Source of the DNA: Mixophyes australis
Taxonomy: Eukaryota > Chordata > Amphibia > Anura > Limnodynastidae
Direction: 5' to 3'
Length of the DNA stretch: 64,000 bases
Assembly: GCA_036250195.1 (NCBI GenBank)
Contig: JAVHZZ010000006.1
Coordinates: 189,223,850-189,287,849, forward strand
Both the position numbers and the translations under genes were made by a program. Under the pieces are notes generated by a model. The model saw nothing but the letters and a program-made list of their open reading frames with translations, ran no database searches and was not told the origin of the DNA. Below are positions 37,001-49,399 of the stretch, one piece after another; position 1 is the stretch's first letter; each line of letters starts with the position of its first letter.

Positions 37001-40000
37001 ACTGTCTTCAGCTATCTCTTCTATGGTAAGTGAGAACATCTGCACGGATATATAGTGCCCCGATAATGATATAACATGGAACAATCTTCATGACTAGCAA
37101 CACCCAACTACTCCACATAATGACAATGAAATTTCACAATGGAGTAATGATGAGTTATGCTAATATATAAAGGGTGGGAGGGTTCTATAAACGTGTACTA
37201 GTGAAAAATACAGAAAATTTGTATTATAGAAGAAATGTAACTTTCCTTAGATTTCAACAGTAATTGCAATACACCTGCCCCGCGTCCTCTTACATTCCCT
37301 AAGAAAATATGGAATCGCAGAACTACTGACATCTGCTCTGTGCAGCCATCTAATCATCTACAGTTGACACATGGGACAACCCTCAAGAATGGACCATTGC
37401 TGCGATTCTTGTGGGTTTTTTCAAAAAAACTTTGATGTCCAGTGACATCATTATATTATTTTAGTCCACCTCTACTTGTTTAAAATTGCACCAAACGTGA
37501 TTATATTCACTTCCTTCCTGTTAGTTTTTCCATATTAAATATTTGCCTCACCCTTAACTTAAATAATAGACCTTGATATTAATATGTACCCATAATAAAC
37601 TTCATAGTTTATTGATGTTTAGATTATGTGACTGATAAACCAGTTAATGAAGACAAGGAAAGAGACTTTGTGCCTTCAATCCAAAGGACAATTGAGAGTT
37701 TTGTGTTTGTGGAAGGGAGGGGGGGGGGGGACTCTAGGCAGAAAGTAAATGATAATACTAAACCTCTCTCATCCCAAATATTAGAAATATAGGGACCACA
37801 TGACTGGGACCACAAACAGAAACCCCCCACCCCATGTCAGCACTTGTAAGGGTTGCTTTTTCAACCTGGATATGTTTAAATACCTACTGCTATACAGAGT
37901 TTTCAGACAGATACTAATTGGACAAGCTATGGCTCTGTCTATACCAAGTGCCTCTGGAGGTATCTGTCAAACAAATTACAATTCCTTTATCATAGAATGT
38001 TCTTGGTACCTGGCAAGGATATTTTACGAACCACCAAAAATATGGACTATACCCTTTCGTTATTGGAGCAAGAGGGTCCAATGGTTTTTACATACCTGAT
38101 ATACAGCTGATGTCAGAATGTATAAATACTAGTGAATAAAAACCGAGGTAGCAGCTGCCGCATCCCATTAAGTAGCCAGCCATGATGCTTCAGGGCCCTA
38201 CTGTTGCCCACTAATGAGCTCCCTGTACCTCAGTAACTTGTGGTGTTCCCCTCCTAGCCAAGCATGGAGTAGAATAAGAGGAGGGACCGGCTGCTTGGTA
38301 AGGAAGGGCAAGAAGGATGTCACTGCCTAGAAACTTGGGAGTCCGTTCAAAAATTCACTAAAAGTTGTAGATACAGCCTTGGCTGATGTTCTGTTCATTC
38401 CTATCCTCCCACACTTATCTGAGCCTATATCTCCCCTGAATTAGCCTGTGTGATTATCCATTAACTCTCTATAATTAATTTATTGAAGTGCTGATTACAT
38501 GTCTGATAAACCAATCAATTCTGACACCAGAAATAGACCTATTAACTGCATTTCAGTAAAGATAATAGTGGTGTGGGGTACAAAGTCTAATATTAGATGT
38601 TACATAATTTACTTTGTAAAATGAAAACATATAATATTAATAAGTGAAACGTATTTCCCTTAAAATGACTATTAAAAACTATAATACAGGTCGATCCACA
38701 ATCACTTTGACAACAATCACAGGATTTAAAAAGGAAGTCTTGATAGTGGTGTGTGTGGGAGCTACTTAGAGATTCCTTCCTTCTGCTAATACATAGCAGA
38801 CTGATAGGGTTTCTACCACCGTTAGCAAGATTCGTCTGCCCCTCTCCAAACCTTATTCGACAAGCATCTCACAAAAGAAATAAAATGAATATTAGACAAT
38901 GTTTCCGGTGCCCCTATTGTGTCCTTCTCCTGTGCCTTCCTATTTATGCATGGAAGATAAGACTACTAAAATCATTACTCTCCTTTACAGGTGTCCCTCC
39001 CAATGATTCCAGCTTCATGATCAATGCCCTTTTGCTCCATCACTACAAAAGAGGGGCTTGGTACCCTCGGGGAGGGAGTAGTGAAATAGCCTTCCATATG
39101 ATTCCCGTTATTGAGCGTGCTGGGGGAAGAGTACTTGTACGGGCCCCTGTTACACGGATCCTGATGAACAATGGTAGAGCCACAGGTGAGAAATAGGTTA
39201 TGAGCTGGAGCAAAGGATGACAGGAGAACCAGAAATGGTGATGGTAGAAGAGGGCACATCATGGGAACATTTAGACAGTTTAAGTGTTGGGTTACTAAAC
39301 ATTAAAATGTCCTGATGATTTAATATTTCCTCTCTAGGGGTTGCTGTACAGAGAAAAGAGGGGGAGGTATGTATTTATGCTCCAGTGGTCATATCGGATG
39401 CTGGTATCTTCAACACCTATGAGCGACTTCTGCCCCCAGAGATCAGAACAGCACCAGGTAGGCAAATAAGGCAAGACAAGGTTTCAGATGGGTATTTGGA
39501 ACAAGGATACAATAATATATATTCCTGCCTCCTGGTAGGTACCACATAAAGTCCTACCCATAGTCTTGTGTCTGGCAATGGTATACGTGCCAGAAAGAAG
39601 CTGGAGGTTACATCAGTGTGAGAGGGGTTTACCTTTGCCTACACATTGCCAACACTTCATATGGAACTTATATCTGTTTTGGGCGTATAATATGCGCACA
39701 AAGCACTAGATGACTCTATAGGACAAACTGGCTGCCTGGTGGTATCTTATGCTACTTGGAAATATGCTGACTAAATGTTGACATATTTGCTATATTGGGA
39801 TATATGAGGCTATAGAGAGGAATTTGAAGAGTCCATTGGGTAGGATGCACATGGTGTTTTTTTATTTATGACCCTTCGTATTTTCTTTAGTCATCATTTC
39901 TTTTCTCAATGATAAATTATTTAATGTGCCTATTTATTAAATTTGTTCACTTTGCCTATAGGTTTGTTTGGCCTTTTGTACACTTTGCTATAAAGTGTGC

Positions 40001-43000
40001 CGTACTTTTTAGTTTTTAGCTGTAATAGCATGCTAATGTATCATTTTGTCTATGTTTACTATGCAAATATAATGTTTTGAGGCATGTTTATTTAGTATTT
40101 TATTAATTGAATTTCACCGCAAGCAGCACTGAAATAAAATTTTGACAGTACACTCAATGTGCCATTGTACTTCAACTTCATCAGCCGCAGAATGGAAGAA
40201 GGAAGATTTTACCATGAGCACAGGAAGGTGTTCTGTACCGTAACTGGGGTTAACTGTGGAATTGTTTACGACATGAGGTGTGATGGCAAATTTACTAAGA
40301 AAATGTAATAATGGAACGGATGCCTTACTTATAAGAAATGGTATCTGTAGCTATAATTTGTGGAGGATAGTATGAGGGTTTTGATCCAGGCAATGTATTT
40401 CATTGCTATTTTTGGGGTATAGAAAGCATTTCCTTTTCCCAATGAGGTTACATTGGCAATTTTCAAATTGTTTTTGTATTCTTCAAAACAACCATATTTT
40501 TATTAATGATTATACTGTTTACAGTTGTTCATTTATTTTATAATATAATTTTTTTGCATGCATTCTGTGACCTTATATTGCACATATGGTTGTGCGTATA
40601 CTGCATTCTGTTCTGTATGTTAACAATACAGCAAGTACCGTTTAGGCAGCAGACTTACATTAAGATTCAAATGGACACGCATCTTGAGATCCGCTTGCAT
40701 TTGAATATGATTAGAATTATGCTCAAATCTGTGCTTTTTTAAAAAAAAATTGCATGCATTCCGAATTGAATTAGGCCCGCAGTGTATAGTTTATAACAGT
40801 GTTTCTCAACTCTGGAACTAAGGGCCTAATAATACTGCATATTTTCCAGATCTATTCACAGGTAAAGTGATCAGTAGCATAAGGTGATCAAGATGAGTTA
40901 GCCACCAATTAACACTCTTGGCCGCTAAGTAACAATTTTCCGATAGGACTTTAGAGCACATGCTCAACTTGTGGGCTCTATATATAGTAAATTCAACTAA
41001 CTCAATGAGTATATACAAAGTATTTTGCTATTTTACAAAAATAAAAAGAGCTGTTTCCTACTTCTTCATTATCCATCTCTTCTCTCCCAATAGAAGTGGA
41101 GTCACTGCTGTCCAGCTTGCAGTACGGGATGGGTTGCTTTTTAGTCTTTGTTGGTCTACGAGGCACAAGTGATGAGTTGGGGCTGAAATCCACCAATCTT
41201 TGGATCTACCAGGAGAGTGATCTCAACAACCTGTGAGTCTTGAGGAAAAGTGATTGTATCCCCTCCCAAATAGCAAAAAATATTCACCTGTAGCTGTAAA
41301 CTTGATCCATAGAAAATAAAATGAAAAGAATCAGCAAGTTCTTCTTTAGATGTACTATTATTTTATGATTAAGCTTTTTATCTAATATAGGTATGTCAAA
41401 AAGAAGCTAATTGCACCAAGTTTAGAGTTCAGCACAATTTTGCAGCCCATCATACATGTAAAATGCACAACAGGCCGCAAAATGACGCTCTTACCTGGAT
41501 ATTTGGAGATGCACGTATCTTAAGATAGAGTGTGGAGAAGCCGCTCTGGTTGGTTACTTACTAAGAGACTCCACGTAGTTATCATTGAAGTTCATTGTGG
41601 CTTTCCCATGCTCTAGCCAATTAGCCATCATATTTTCTCCTTACGATAATCCAATGGTTAAAATAAAAAGAAATGCTTAAAGATGAACAATACTGGCTTC
41701 ACTAAGAGCCACAATGTGACTGACAGGCACGGTACTTGTCTCTAAGCGAAAAATCATAGGGGCGGATTCGTCACAGAGTCAGGAAGCTGCTCTGATTGGT
41801 TACTTGCATATAGACCCAACATGGGGTATCATTTAACTTTATTGGATTACCAGAAAAAGAAAAGAAGATTGAAGAATGAAGAGGAAAAAAGGAAAACAAT
41901 AAATAAGAAAAAAAGAAAATCCATAAGGAATTAAGCAAGCAATAAAGATCAGACTATCCTGTTTATATTACTTTGTTGTCTGTTATACAGGATGGAGAAA
42001 TATCAGTGTTCATCTTTGGAAGAGGTATGCAAGCACCTACCCCTGATGTTTATCACTTTCCCATCTGCTAAGGATCCCACTTACAGTCAGAGACACCCAG
42101 GTAAATGTTAATAAAATGTACAGGTATTTTACATGAAGTTCTATACACATACTGAGGAGTTTCACAGTTTGCAGTACATTTTAAATGATTCATCAAAGTA
42201 TCTGATTAACCTGTCAAACTTTTCTTTGCTGAATATTTAGGAAAATGCATCCTATTTACAGGAACCAGTGACATCACATTTAGTTTAATACATGTATCAA
42301 TTAATTTTGGATGGCAGTGAGGAATAAAATTATGGAAGGCTATGAAAGTAGAGGGTAGGTGGTAACATGGACATGAACAGGCAATTGGTCTAGAGGAGCA
42401 AAATATTTAAATCTGGGCCTGGTCTAGTGTTTGCCATGTCTTTAATATTTAAGCAGTCCAGTTGGGAACATAGGAGCTGATGTAAGTATAGTGAAGGGAA
42501 GCAGACCAATCACAATAAGATCAGGCAAACAAGGCTGGAAATACAATGAGAGCGGACGCAAGTTATATAAGTCGAACTTTAACTTATGTTCACAGTTTAA
42601 AAATACAGAGACAAATTCTGATATCAGAGAGCTCCCTTGGATCCATTAACATCTTACCAAACCGGTAGCTCCTCAGCTCCCAGACTTAATATCCACACAG
42701 GAATGGACTCCAGCTCTCCAGTGCCATTAGGCGCATAATAACATGACCATCAGCACTCTCAGCCATAAGCAAAGTCCCTAGCACACTTTTCTTTCGGTCA
42801 CCTGCTCGATTTACTCTACATATAATTTTGCATAGCGAATCCAAACTACAACCACTGCTATATAGCAAATCTAAAGTCCCTGCACTAACTTTTTTTTTGC
42901 AATATAAACAATTTTGTAACAACACACTTGTCAGGTAAGTATTTGATAGTCCTTCTATAGATCAGAAATTCCTTATTCCCAAGAAGGCTTAATTGCTATC

Positions 43001-46000
43001 ATTAGTCATTAACCCACATAGATCCAATAGAGTGCTATTCTCCATAGTGAGTTGAAAATAGAAAAGTAGTCTAAGCTATTATATCTTTAAACTAGAGATA
43101 CTCAGGCTCGGTTCCCTGAGAACCGAACATACCCGAACTTAGCAGATTCGAGTACCGAGCCGACTACTGTCGCACTTTCTCAGATTTGAAAACGAGGCAA
43201 AACGTCATTATTACGTTGTTGGATCTCGCAATTTTTGGATTCCTTTTTAAGATCCAACATAATGGTAGGTGGGAGGGAGGGCGGTCCCAAGGACAATTCC
43301 ATCTTGTACCATTTCTCTTTTCTGCCACTGCTGTGTGCCAATGTGTCCTAGATGTGCTAGGAACTGCCGTGTGTTTGAGTCATTGCTCTGTCGCTTAGCA
43401 TCCAGCCAGGTCGCTGCACTATTTGTCCGAAATTGTATGAAAATAATATTGTGACTTGTGAGGTGGTCAAAATTGACTGCAAATTACTTGAAATTAGTGT
43501 TATTGAGGTTAATAATAATGTAGGAACAAAAAAAAAAGTGCAAAATTATGTGATTTTAGCATATTTTAGGATTTTTTCTAAAAAAACCAAAACACATGAG
43601 GGTGGTTTTGCCAAAACCAAAACATGTAACTAATCCAGATCCAAAACCACTTCACGGGGTCAGTGAGCATATCTACTTTAAACACCACATTGCTGACTAA
43701 ATAGTATAATCCAATGGCGTTACTGCCCACATGTGGTCATCAGTAAATATTGCATCTTTATTCAAATTCAACAATATTTGATTAGTAAATCTAGCCCCAA
43801 GACTCTGATTTAGGAAAAATCCAGTGGTCATATGATCTGCTCCGGATTATTTTTATAACTAACTCTAGGGAATTGGTCCTTTGCTGGCAGTTAGCATTTA
43901 CTATGCACTCGTTAATGTTCAATTGCATCATTATTTAATTGCATTCATATAGGCTCTGCAGTGCTGTGCATGTAATATTTGCTTTCTAACCCACTCCACA
44001 TTTATGTTATTTATGTCATCTATGTTATTCGCATAATCAATTTTCTCCCTTTAATGTCCTCCCAATTTAGTATGCCTGTCATGTGAGGCAGGATCCCTTC
44101 CTTACACCCCCCACCCCCCTTTACAGAAAACCTTCCTTGTGCAGAGATACCCAAAGCTTAAATTGGATGCTGCTGCGACCATGGTACGCCCTTACTGTAC
44201 ATTGACTACGTGCAAACACCCTCTCCCTCCCCCATTCCGCCCATGAAATCGTAGGCTGTCGAAAGTGTCCTTTGCATTCGAAGATGAATTGGATGTACTT
44301 GCGTTCACTGGTGTATAGTCCGTTTCTGGCCAGGCACTGTGCAATTTAACGCAAAATACGAATGTATCAGCATTTCAGTTCCTTAATAAATCAAGCCCAT
44401 AATCTCTGCCTGCCAACCCAATCCCCCCTAAAGCCAATCTATCATTAACAGAATTTTGTCACACAGAATACATAACTATCATAATTAAAAATTGTGCCAG
44501 ATTCTTTGACAAGATATGGGTTCTTTAATTTCCGGTCCTCATTCATTTGATCTTGAAAGAGTTAACGGTTAGATTGTCTTTGTTCAAAGGAATGTCAGAC
44601 GCCGTTTTTGTTTAGAAAAAAAATAATATATAATTAGCTGGTGTAGCTTAAAACTGTATTCTGTTACTTACTGAATCCAAGATCTGACGTGTGTAAATAA
44701 AGCACCTGTTTAATAGCAAAATTTCGAGTAATACGTTGAAATATCATTATACCAACAACTAATGTATTTTCTCTAGTCTGTTTAGCCATGGGATATGTAC
44801 TTTTCTATTTGCTGGCATAATGTCATATATTATACACTTGCGTGATCATGATAGGTCTACGCATTCTGAACTTCACAAACTGATGTCATTGCTTTAGTAA
44901 ATCAGAGATTTTGCAAATCCCATACCTGTGTGTATTTCACTGACTCTCCGGCTGCCCGTACTAATCTGATACATCTTATCTGATCACTGACTACTCAAGA
45001 AATATCTCTGTCAATCTCATAGCTCCCACTCTGAGTATCTCCTTCTGGCACTTCTTATCCTCTTCCTCCCCCTAAACTTCTTATGGACCGCCACTGAGTC
45101 CTCACCCCCCACCTATCTTTATCTTTTCCTTCCCCAGACTTAGAAATGGCAAAAAGGCTGTTTATCTGCAAGCTTTATTTATTCTCTATATATGTGAAGA
45201 TGTTTTTTACATTTCACTATCTGTCTGTAACTTACTGACCTTTAATAAATATCTATAATAAAAAAAAGATCAGGCAACAAATGGATCTGAGCACCTGTGG
45301 GTAGTATATATTGAAGGATGATTCATATACAGTACATGGAGAAAACTATTTGCCCACACCTGTTAATTATTAAATTGAGGTGTACAAAATCAAGCACCTA
45401 GCCATGCAGTCTCCATTTGCAAACATTTGTGATATAAAATTCTCTGAGCTCTTCAGAAAGACCTAAGCGTGGTACTGTGATAGGATGCCATCTTTGCAAT
45501 AAGTCGGTTAGTGAAATTCCATCCCTGCTGGATATTCCACAGTCAACTGTAAGTGATATTATTAGAAAGTGGAAGTGTTTAGGAACAACAGCAACTCAGC
45601 CATGAAGCAGAAGACCACGTAAAATCACAGAGTGGGGTCAACGACTGCTAAGGCGCATGGTGTGTAAAAGCCACCAACGGTCTGCTGATTGCATAGCTGA
45701 AAAGTTCCAAACTTCCACTGGCATTAATGTAAGCACAAAAAGTGTGCAACGGGAGCTTAATGGAATGGGTTTCCATGGCCGAGCAGCTGCATGCCAGCCT
45801 CACATCACCAAGACCAATGCCAAGCGTCGGATGGAGTGGTGTAAAGCACACAGACACTGGACTGTGGAGCAGTGGAAACGTGTTCTGTGGAGGGATGAAT
45901 CAAGCTTCTCTGTTTGGCAGTCAGATGGGCGAGTCTGTGTTTGGTGGATGCCGGAAGAACGTGAAAAACGTGTGACCTGTGACGTTTGGTGGATCAATGA

Positions 46001-49000
46001 TAATCGTATAGGGCTGTTTTTCAGTTTGGGGAAGGCTCTTTTCTACTCCAACATGACTGTAGTCCTTGCTTTGTGCACTGGGGTACAAAGACATGACTTG
46101 ATGAGTTCGATGTGGAAGAACTTGACTGACCCACACAGATCCCTGACCTCAACCCCATCAAATACCTTTGATATGAACTGGAATTGCAACCCAGGACTTC
46201 TTGTCCAACAACAGTGCCTGACCTCATGAATGCTCTACAGAATGAATGGGCATTACAGTCTCTGTTGGTGTAATGGTCAAAGATCCAAATACGTTTGTCC
46301 TGTATAACATATGTGAAAATATCACCATCTAAATATTGAATACTCTGGTGTATGGGCTTTACGAATGTATAACGCTCATGTATTGATTCCAGAATCACTA
46401 GGAAGAATACCTAAGGGAAGAGTTTATTCCACATGCACAGTGTTCCCAGGATAAGCAATGTCTCAGAAATAAGAGTGACTGTGTTGTCAAAGCCATTTTC
46501 TACCCAGAATACATTTAAATTGCACTTTGGATGAAAAAAATAAATATTTGATTTATTACCTCTTCTATAGGCAACTCCTGTATGACTCTGCTGACCATGG
46601 CTCCTTATGACTGGTTCTGTCAGTGGAGTGAGGAGAAGCCACGGCATCGCGGTGAGGAGTACAACAACATGAAGATGATGTTGGCGGACTGTATGGTTGA
46701 AAAAGCCATACAAGAATTTCCACAACTTGCAGACAAAGTACGAGCACAAACATGTGAACACACTGGTGCATGCAAATATTCTGTAACTCATTGAAAACAA
46801 TAAATTCCAGCTGTCAATTTTTCAAGTGCAGTTTAGAAAATGACAGCATATGTCTGATTGATTGGTAAAGATTACAATATACTGGTGCACTATGTAAATA
46901 AGCCACACACCAGTTAAACACAAGCTTACACAGCACTATCTTTTTAAGCATCTGTGTAATACAGTTCAATAATTGTTTCTGGCCTTTGTTGGAAGAGCTA
47001 GAAGGTTGGGTGCTCTGGGCCTCCGAACCTTTAATAAAATACGCTCGCCAGCCTCCCAGCTCCGGGGGTAGTCACGAACGCTACTACCACTACACCGACA
47101 AGGACTTACCTGACTTCAGAAGGCAGAAGGTGGCAATGATGAAAAGATGTTAACAGCGAAGCTTTGAAATCACCAGCACCGCTATGAATACACAAGCCGG
47201 CATACAGAAAGTCATGTGACTTTCTGGGACTGTACTATTATTAGGGGTGTTAAATGAGTAATGCAGGGAGGCTACAAATGTAGAAAGTAGAAGGGTTGCT
47301 GGAAAATATTTTACATTCCGCAGCTCCCTGCATTACTCATTTAACCCCCCTAATAATAGTACAGTCCCAGAAAGTCATGTGACTTCTTTTGCCGGCTTGT
47401 GTATTCATCGCAATGCTGGCAAGTAGTGATTTCAAAGCTTCGCTGTTAACATCTTTTCGTCATTGCCACCTTCTGCCTTCTGAAGTCGGGTAAGTCCTTG
47501 TCGGTCTACTCTTAGTCGGGGACACGTACCCAACCCCCCAGCTCTACATTTGATAATGTTGGACTACAGCCACTGCATGTTCTGCTTTGCAATCTCATTA
47601 CTGAACTGGGTTTGCATTAGTGTTGCCACAATTTCTGGACAAAAATACTGGTCTTCAATATTAACAACCCTGGCACAGTTTTTACCAGCTTGGAATGTAA
47701 AATAATGGTACATTTTCTTTTTATGGCTTTGAGCAAATGCCCAAATGTGTGCTGGTGTGGTTTGTGCGCTAGGGCTGCTTTTTAGTCATAGGTCTGCCCT
47801 TCTGCTATAAATTATAATATGTGCACATCCATGTAGGGCTACACACAATGTTATATGACCAATGGCTCTCTGCACTTTCACAAACACAGATTGACTACAA
47901 GGAAGCTGCCACGCCAGTAAGTAATGAGTATTACCTACGGGCACCACAGGGATCTATGTACGGTGCTGAACAGAACTGCAGCAGATACCAGTGTGAGATT
48001 ATCAGCAGGATGAGGTCACGGACTTCAGTCCCCGGATTATACCTGACAGGTGAGAGACAAGTCCTACTTTTAAATAAAAAGCATGGTTTTGGGCCATGAG
48101 AGAACATTCATTATTAATGAGCAACTTAAAGTAACTGCATATATCTGATAGGAGGGCAGAGACGTAAAGGGTGTTTCTATCTATATATCCACATCCACGA
48201 TGAATGCACTCTCGTTTTGCTTAGGTCTCGAGCCCATGCTACTACTCTCCATATGTAGCCAAACGTTTGCTAAGTGCACAGCACTGTGCATGAGAGACAG
48301 GTTAAATTGGCAATTATGAACCAATACCTATATAGTTGCTTTATTCACCCATTTTTGATCCAAATTGTTTTCCATTCCTGTCTACTTGTAACTTAGTTTT
48401 AGCTCATTTCCTGACATTGAAACTGTGCTGCCCACCCAGACCTTCAGCCTGTTTCTGACTAAATTTGAGTTTTCTTTTGAATTCTGGCCCCAGCTGCTAC
48501 AGAGCGGAGCAAATCTGATTCCATCACCTTCTTGCAGAAGTCCCTGGTGAAAACTGGACATTTATTTAGACTCCACATCTCTCAGCAGAACAGTGATAGC
48601 TGTGCCAGGTGTACAATCTGACAGGAGCACAGGAATTGTTACATTTCTATCTGATAGGGGAGCAGGAAAATGCCAGTTGTATATCTACCTGGAGAGCAGA
48701 TAGGTGCATATTGGAACAAGTTGTTTGGCCTGGGGTCAAAAGTATAGACCCAAGCTTTGGGTGACAGTAGAGCAGGTGGAGTGGAAATGTATTTGTGTAT
48801 TGGTGCAGAGATTGTACTGAAGTAATCCTGATATGTTTGTGTATGTTATACCCTTTTTGTTACAGGACAGGATGTGTTCAGCAGTGGTGTAGCAGGTGCT
48901 GTACATGGAGGATTACTTTGTGCTTCAGCAGTTCTTAATAAAATCCTGTACGTGGAATTAATGATGCTGAAAAAGAGGCTTAAACGACGGCTGAGACAGA

Positions 49001-49011
49001 GATACTCCTAG
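33879..49011 (+). CDS. retsat: RETSAT-family retinol saturase / close paralogue (11 exons)
   Basis: Exons: 33879-34041, 34616-34798, 35196-35425, 36830-37025, 38991-39185, 39338-39457, 41094-41232, 41991-42100, 46571-46737, 47890-48049 and 48866-49011. They sum to 1809 nt (602 residues; human RETSAT is about 610) and every phase matches. Residues 2-25 form a hydrophobic N-terminal anchor. [13 protein letters not shown] (about 69-80) is the dinucleotide-binding motif, with VLVLEQH (Glu94) as the expected ribose-binding acid. [12 protein letters not shown] and [19 protein letters not shown] are further family blocks. RETSAT is an ER-membrane flavoprotein that saturates the 13,14 double bond of all-trans-retinol. 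Blocks around the FAD site agree well with human, but others (exons 3, 4, 11) are quite divergent, so this may be a second RETSAT paralogue rather than the direct orthologue. Confidence 0.88.
34616..34798 (+). CDS. retsat: RETSAT-like exon 2 (FAD/NAD-binding motif)
   Basis: Acceptor GTGCAG, donor GTGAGT. Encodes [19 protein letters not shown] and the rest of the Rossmann-type fold up to AGGSCHTF and YEFDVG. The only choice of acceptor that keeps the frame is the CAG at 34613-34615, not the TAG five bases earlier. Confidence 0.95.
34860..34912. mobile_element. Fragment of a CCAGCATGCC-type hAT MITE
   Basis: GGAACTACTAGTCCCACCAT and an inverted counterpart ending GAATTGTAATTCC, like the interior of the MITE at 6992. 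In RETSAT-like intron 2. Confidence 0.4.
35196..35425 (+). CDS. retsat: RETSAT-like exon 3
   Basis: Acceptor GCCAG, donor GTAAGG. Encodes [30 protein letters not shown] and [13 protein letters not shown]. Confidence 0.95.
35893..36308. mobile_element. Foldback element with nested inverted repeats
   Basis: Inner arms of about 40 bp (36024-36064 and 36079-36119) contain TTAAGGTGGTAATTTCAGGA and its inverted copy around GGCGCCGGCTGTACAATGT. Outer arms (GTGCTAATAGCGACAGCTT versus inverted GTGCTAATAGTGACAGCTT, and CTTATACCGATTATGG versus ATTATACCGATGATGG) extend to the edges, total about 416 bp. In RETSAT-like intron 3. Confidence 0.8.
36830..37025 (+). CDS. retsat: RETSAT-like exon 4
   Basis: Acceptor GACAG at 36825-36829, donor GTAAGT. 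Encodes [20 protein letters not shown] and [13 protein letters not shown] second AG three bases on (36831-36832) could also serve and would remove one Lys. Confidence 0.9.
38991..39185 (+). CDS. retsat: RETSAT-like exon 5
   Basis: Acceptor TTACAG, donor GTGAGA. Encodes [20 protein letters not shown], then the family block [20 protein letters not shown]. Confidence 0.96.
39338..39457 (+). CDS. retsat: RETSAT-like exon 6
   Basis: Acceptor CTCTAG, donor GTAGGC. Encodes [20 protein letters not shown] and [15 protein letters not shown], matching the SNAGLFNTYEHLLP region of RETSAT. Confidence 0.95.
41094..41232 (+). CDS. retsat: RETSAT-like exon 7
   Basis: Acceptor AATAG, donor GTGAGT. Encodes [20 protein letters not shown] and [20 protein letters not shown], equivalent to the SVFICLRGTKEDL region of RETSAT. 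Confidence 0.93.
41991..42100 (+). CDS. retsat: RETSAT-like exon 8
   Basis: Acceptor ATACAG, donor GTAAAT. Encodes [20 protein letters not shown] and [17 protein letters not shown]; the [13 protein letters not shown] block is diagnostic. Confidence 0.94.
43093..43675. mobile_element. Non-autonomous hAT-type element, 583 bp
   Basis: Flanked by the perfect 8-bp duplication CTTTAAAC (43085-43092 and 43676-43683). Ends are imperfect inverted repeats, TAGAGATACTC and (reverse complement) TAGATATGCTC. No transposase. It lies in RETSAT-like intron 8 and its termini resemble the autonomous element at 62284. Confidence 0.85.
45330..46302 (+). mobile_element. Tc1/mariner-type transposon, decayed
   Basis: Flanked by TA; left end CAGTACATGGAGAAAACTAT and right end with related inverted sequence CAGGACAAACGTATTTGG. 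Transposase pieces (45657-46229): [20 protein letters not shown] and [17 protein letters not shown] carry the first catalytic Asp. The last motif reads PDLNPIK, so the third catalytic acid is replaced by Lys. In RETSAT-like intron 8. Confidence 0.8.
46571..46737 (+). CDS. retsat: RETSAT-like exon 9
   Basis: Acceptor CTATAG, donor GTACGA (a weaker donor). Encodes [20 protein letters not shown] and [12 protein letters not shown]. It follows a 4.5-kb intron loaded with transposons. Confidence 0.92.
47094..47505. mobile_element. Large foldback element, about 185-bp arms
   Basis: Left arm 47094-47275 and right arm 47320-47505 are close inverted copies (for example ACCGACAAGGACTTACCTGA versus CCGACAAGGACTTACCCGAC), separated by about 45 bp. 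A smaller palindrome AGAAAGTCATGTGACTTTCT lies in the left arm. In RETSAT-like intron 9. Confidence 0.85.
47890..48049 (+). CDS. retsat: RETSAT-like exon 10
   Basis: Acceptor CACAG, donor GTGAGA. Encodes [29 protein letters not shown] and SVPGLYLTG, matching the RGACYGADHDLGR and NLYLTG blocks. Confidence 0.94.
48866..49011 (+). CDS. retsat: RETSAT-like exon 11 and stop
   Basis: Acceptor TACAG, stop TAG at 49009-49011. Encodes [20 protein letters not shown], then a basic tail ending [11 protein letters not shown]. The tail lacks the KKKN end I recall for human RETSAT. Confidence 0.94.
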
Positions 49012-49309
49012 ACTGATGGAATCACTAGCAATACCTGCCTGTTCTCATCAATCAAGTCCTTTGTTTGTACGAGTTAACAGCACTTCCAAATCATAATATT
49101 CCTATTGTTAAATAATATTGCTAAATCTTGTGTGAAACTCAAAACTAGGTCTGGGCAATGAATGAGGTCCAGCAAATGTCCAGGCAACCACTTCCACAAA
49201 CTGGGCACCAACAGCCACATTACATACACACTTCTGTAAATACAGATAATGTACATCCAAACACTCACTTCCTTTATCTTACATACTTACAATATGCAAA
49301 TAATTCCTT

Positions 49310-49315
49310 AATAAA
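49310..49315 (+). terminator. retsat: Candidate RETSAT-like poly(A) signal AATAAA
   Basis: First AATAAA after the stop, about 300 bp downstream; further AATAAA copies follow at about 49379. The minisatellite array begins about 90 bp later. Confidence 0.4.
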
Positions 49316-49399
49316 AACAGAAGCTGAAGATTTATTCAGTCCATGTATATCTAATCTAACAGTTCACTGTTACCTTAAAATAAATAAAAAAGCCTTTCC

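Larger units (their letters stand above)
42101..46570 (+). other. RETSAT-like intron 8
   Basis: 4.5 kb, the gene's largest intron. Holds the 583-bp hAT element and the Tc1 copy listed; 43690-45270 shows only diverged repeats and no exon. Confidence 0.7.

Noticed and set aside
42686..42925. 79-codon minus-strand frame
   Set aside because: No domain, in a repeat-like part of RETSAT-like intron 8, no splice context.
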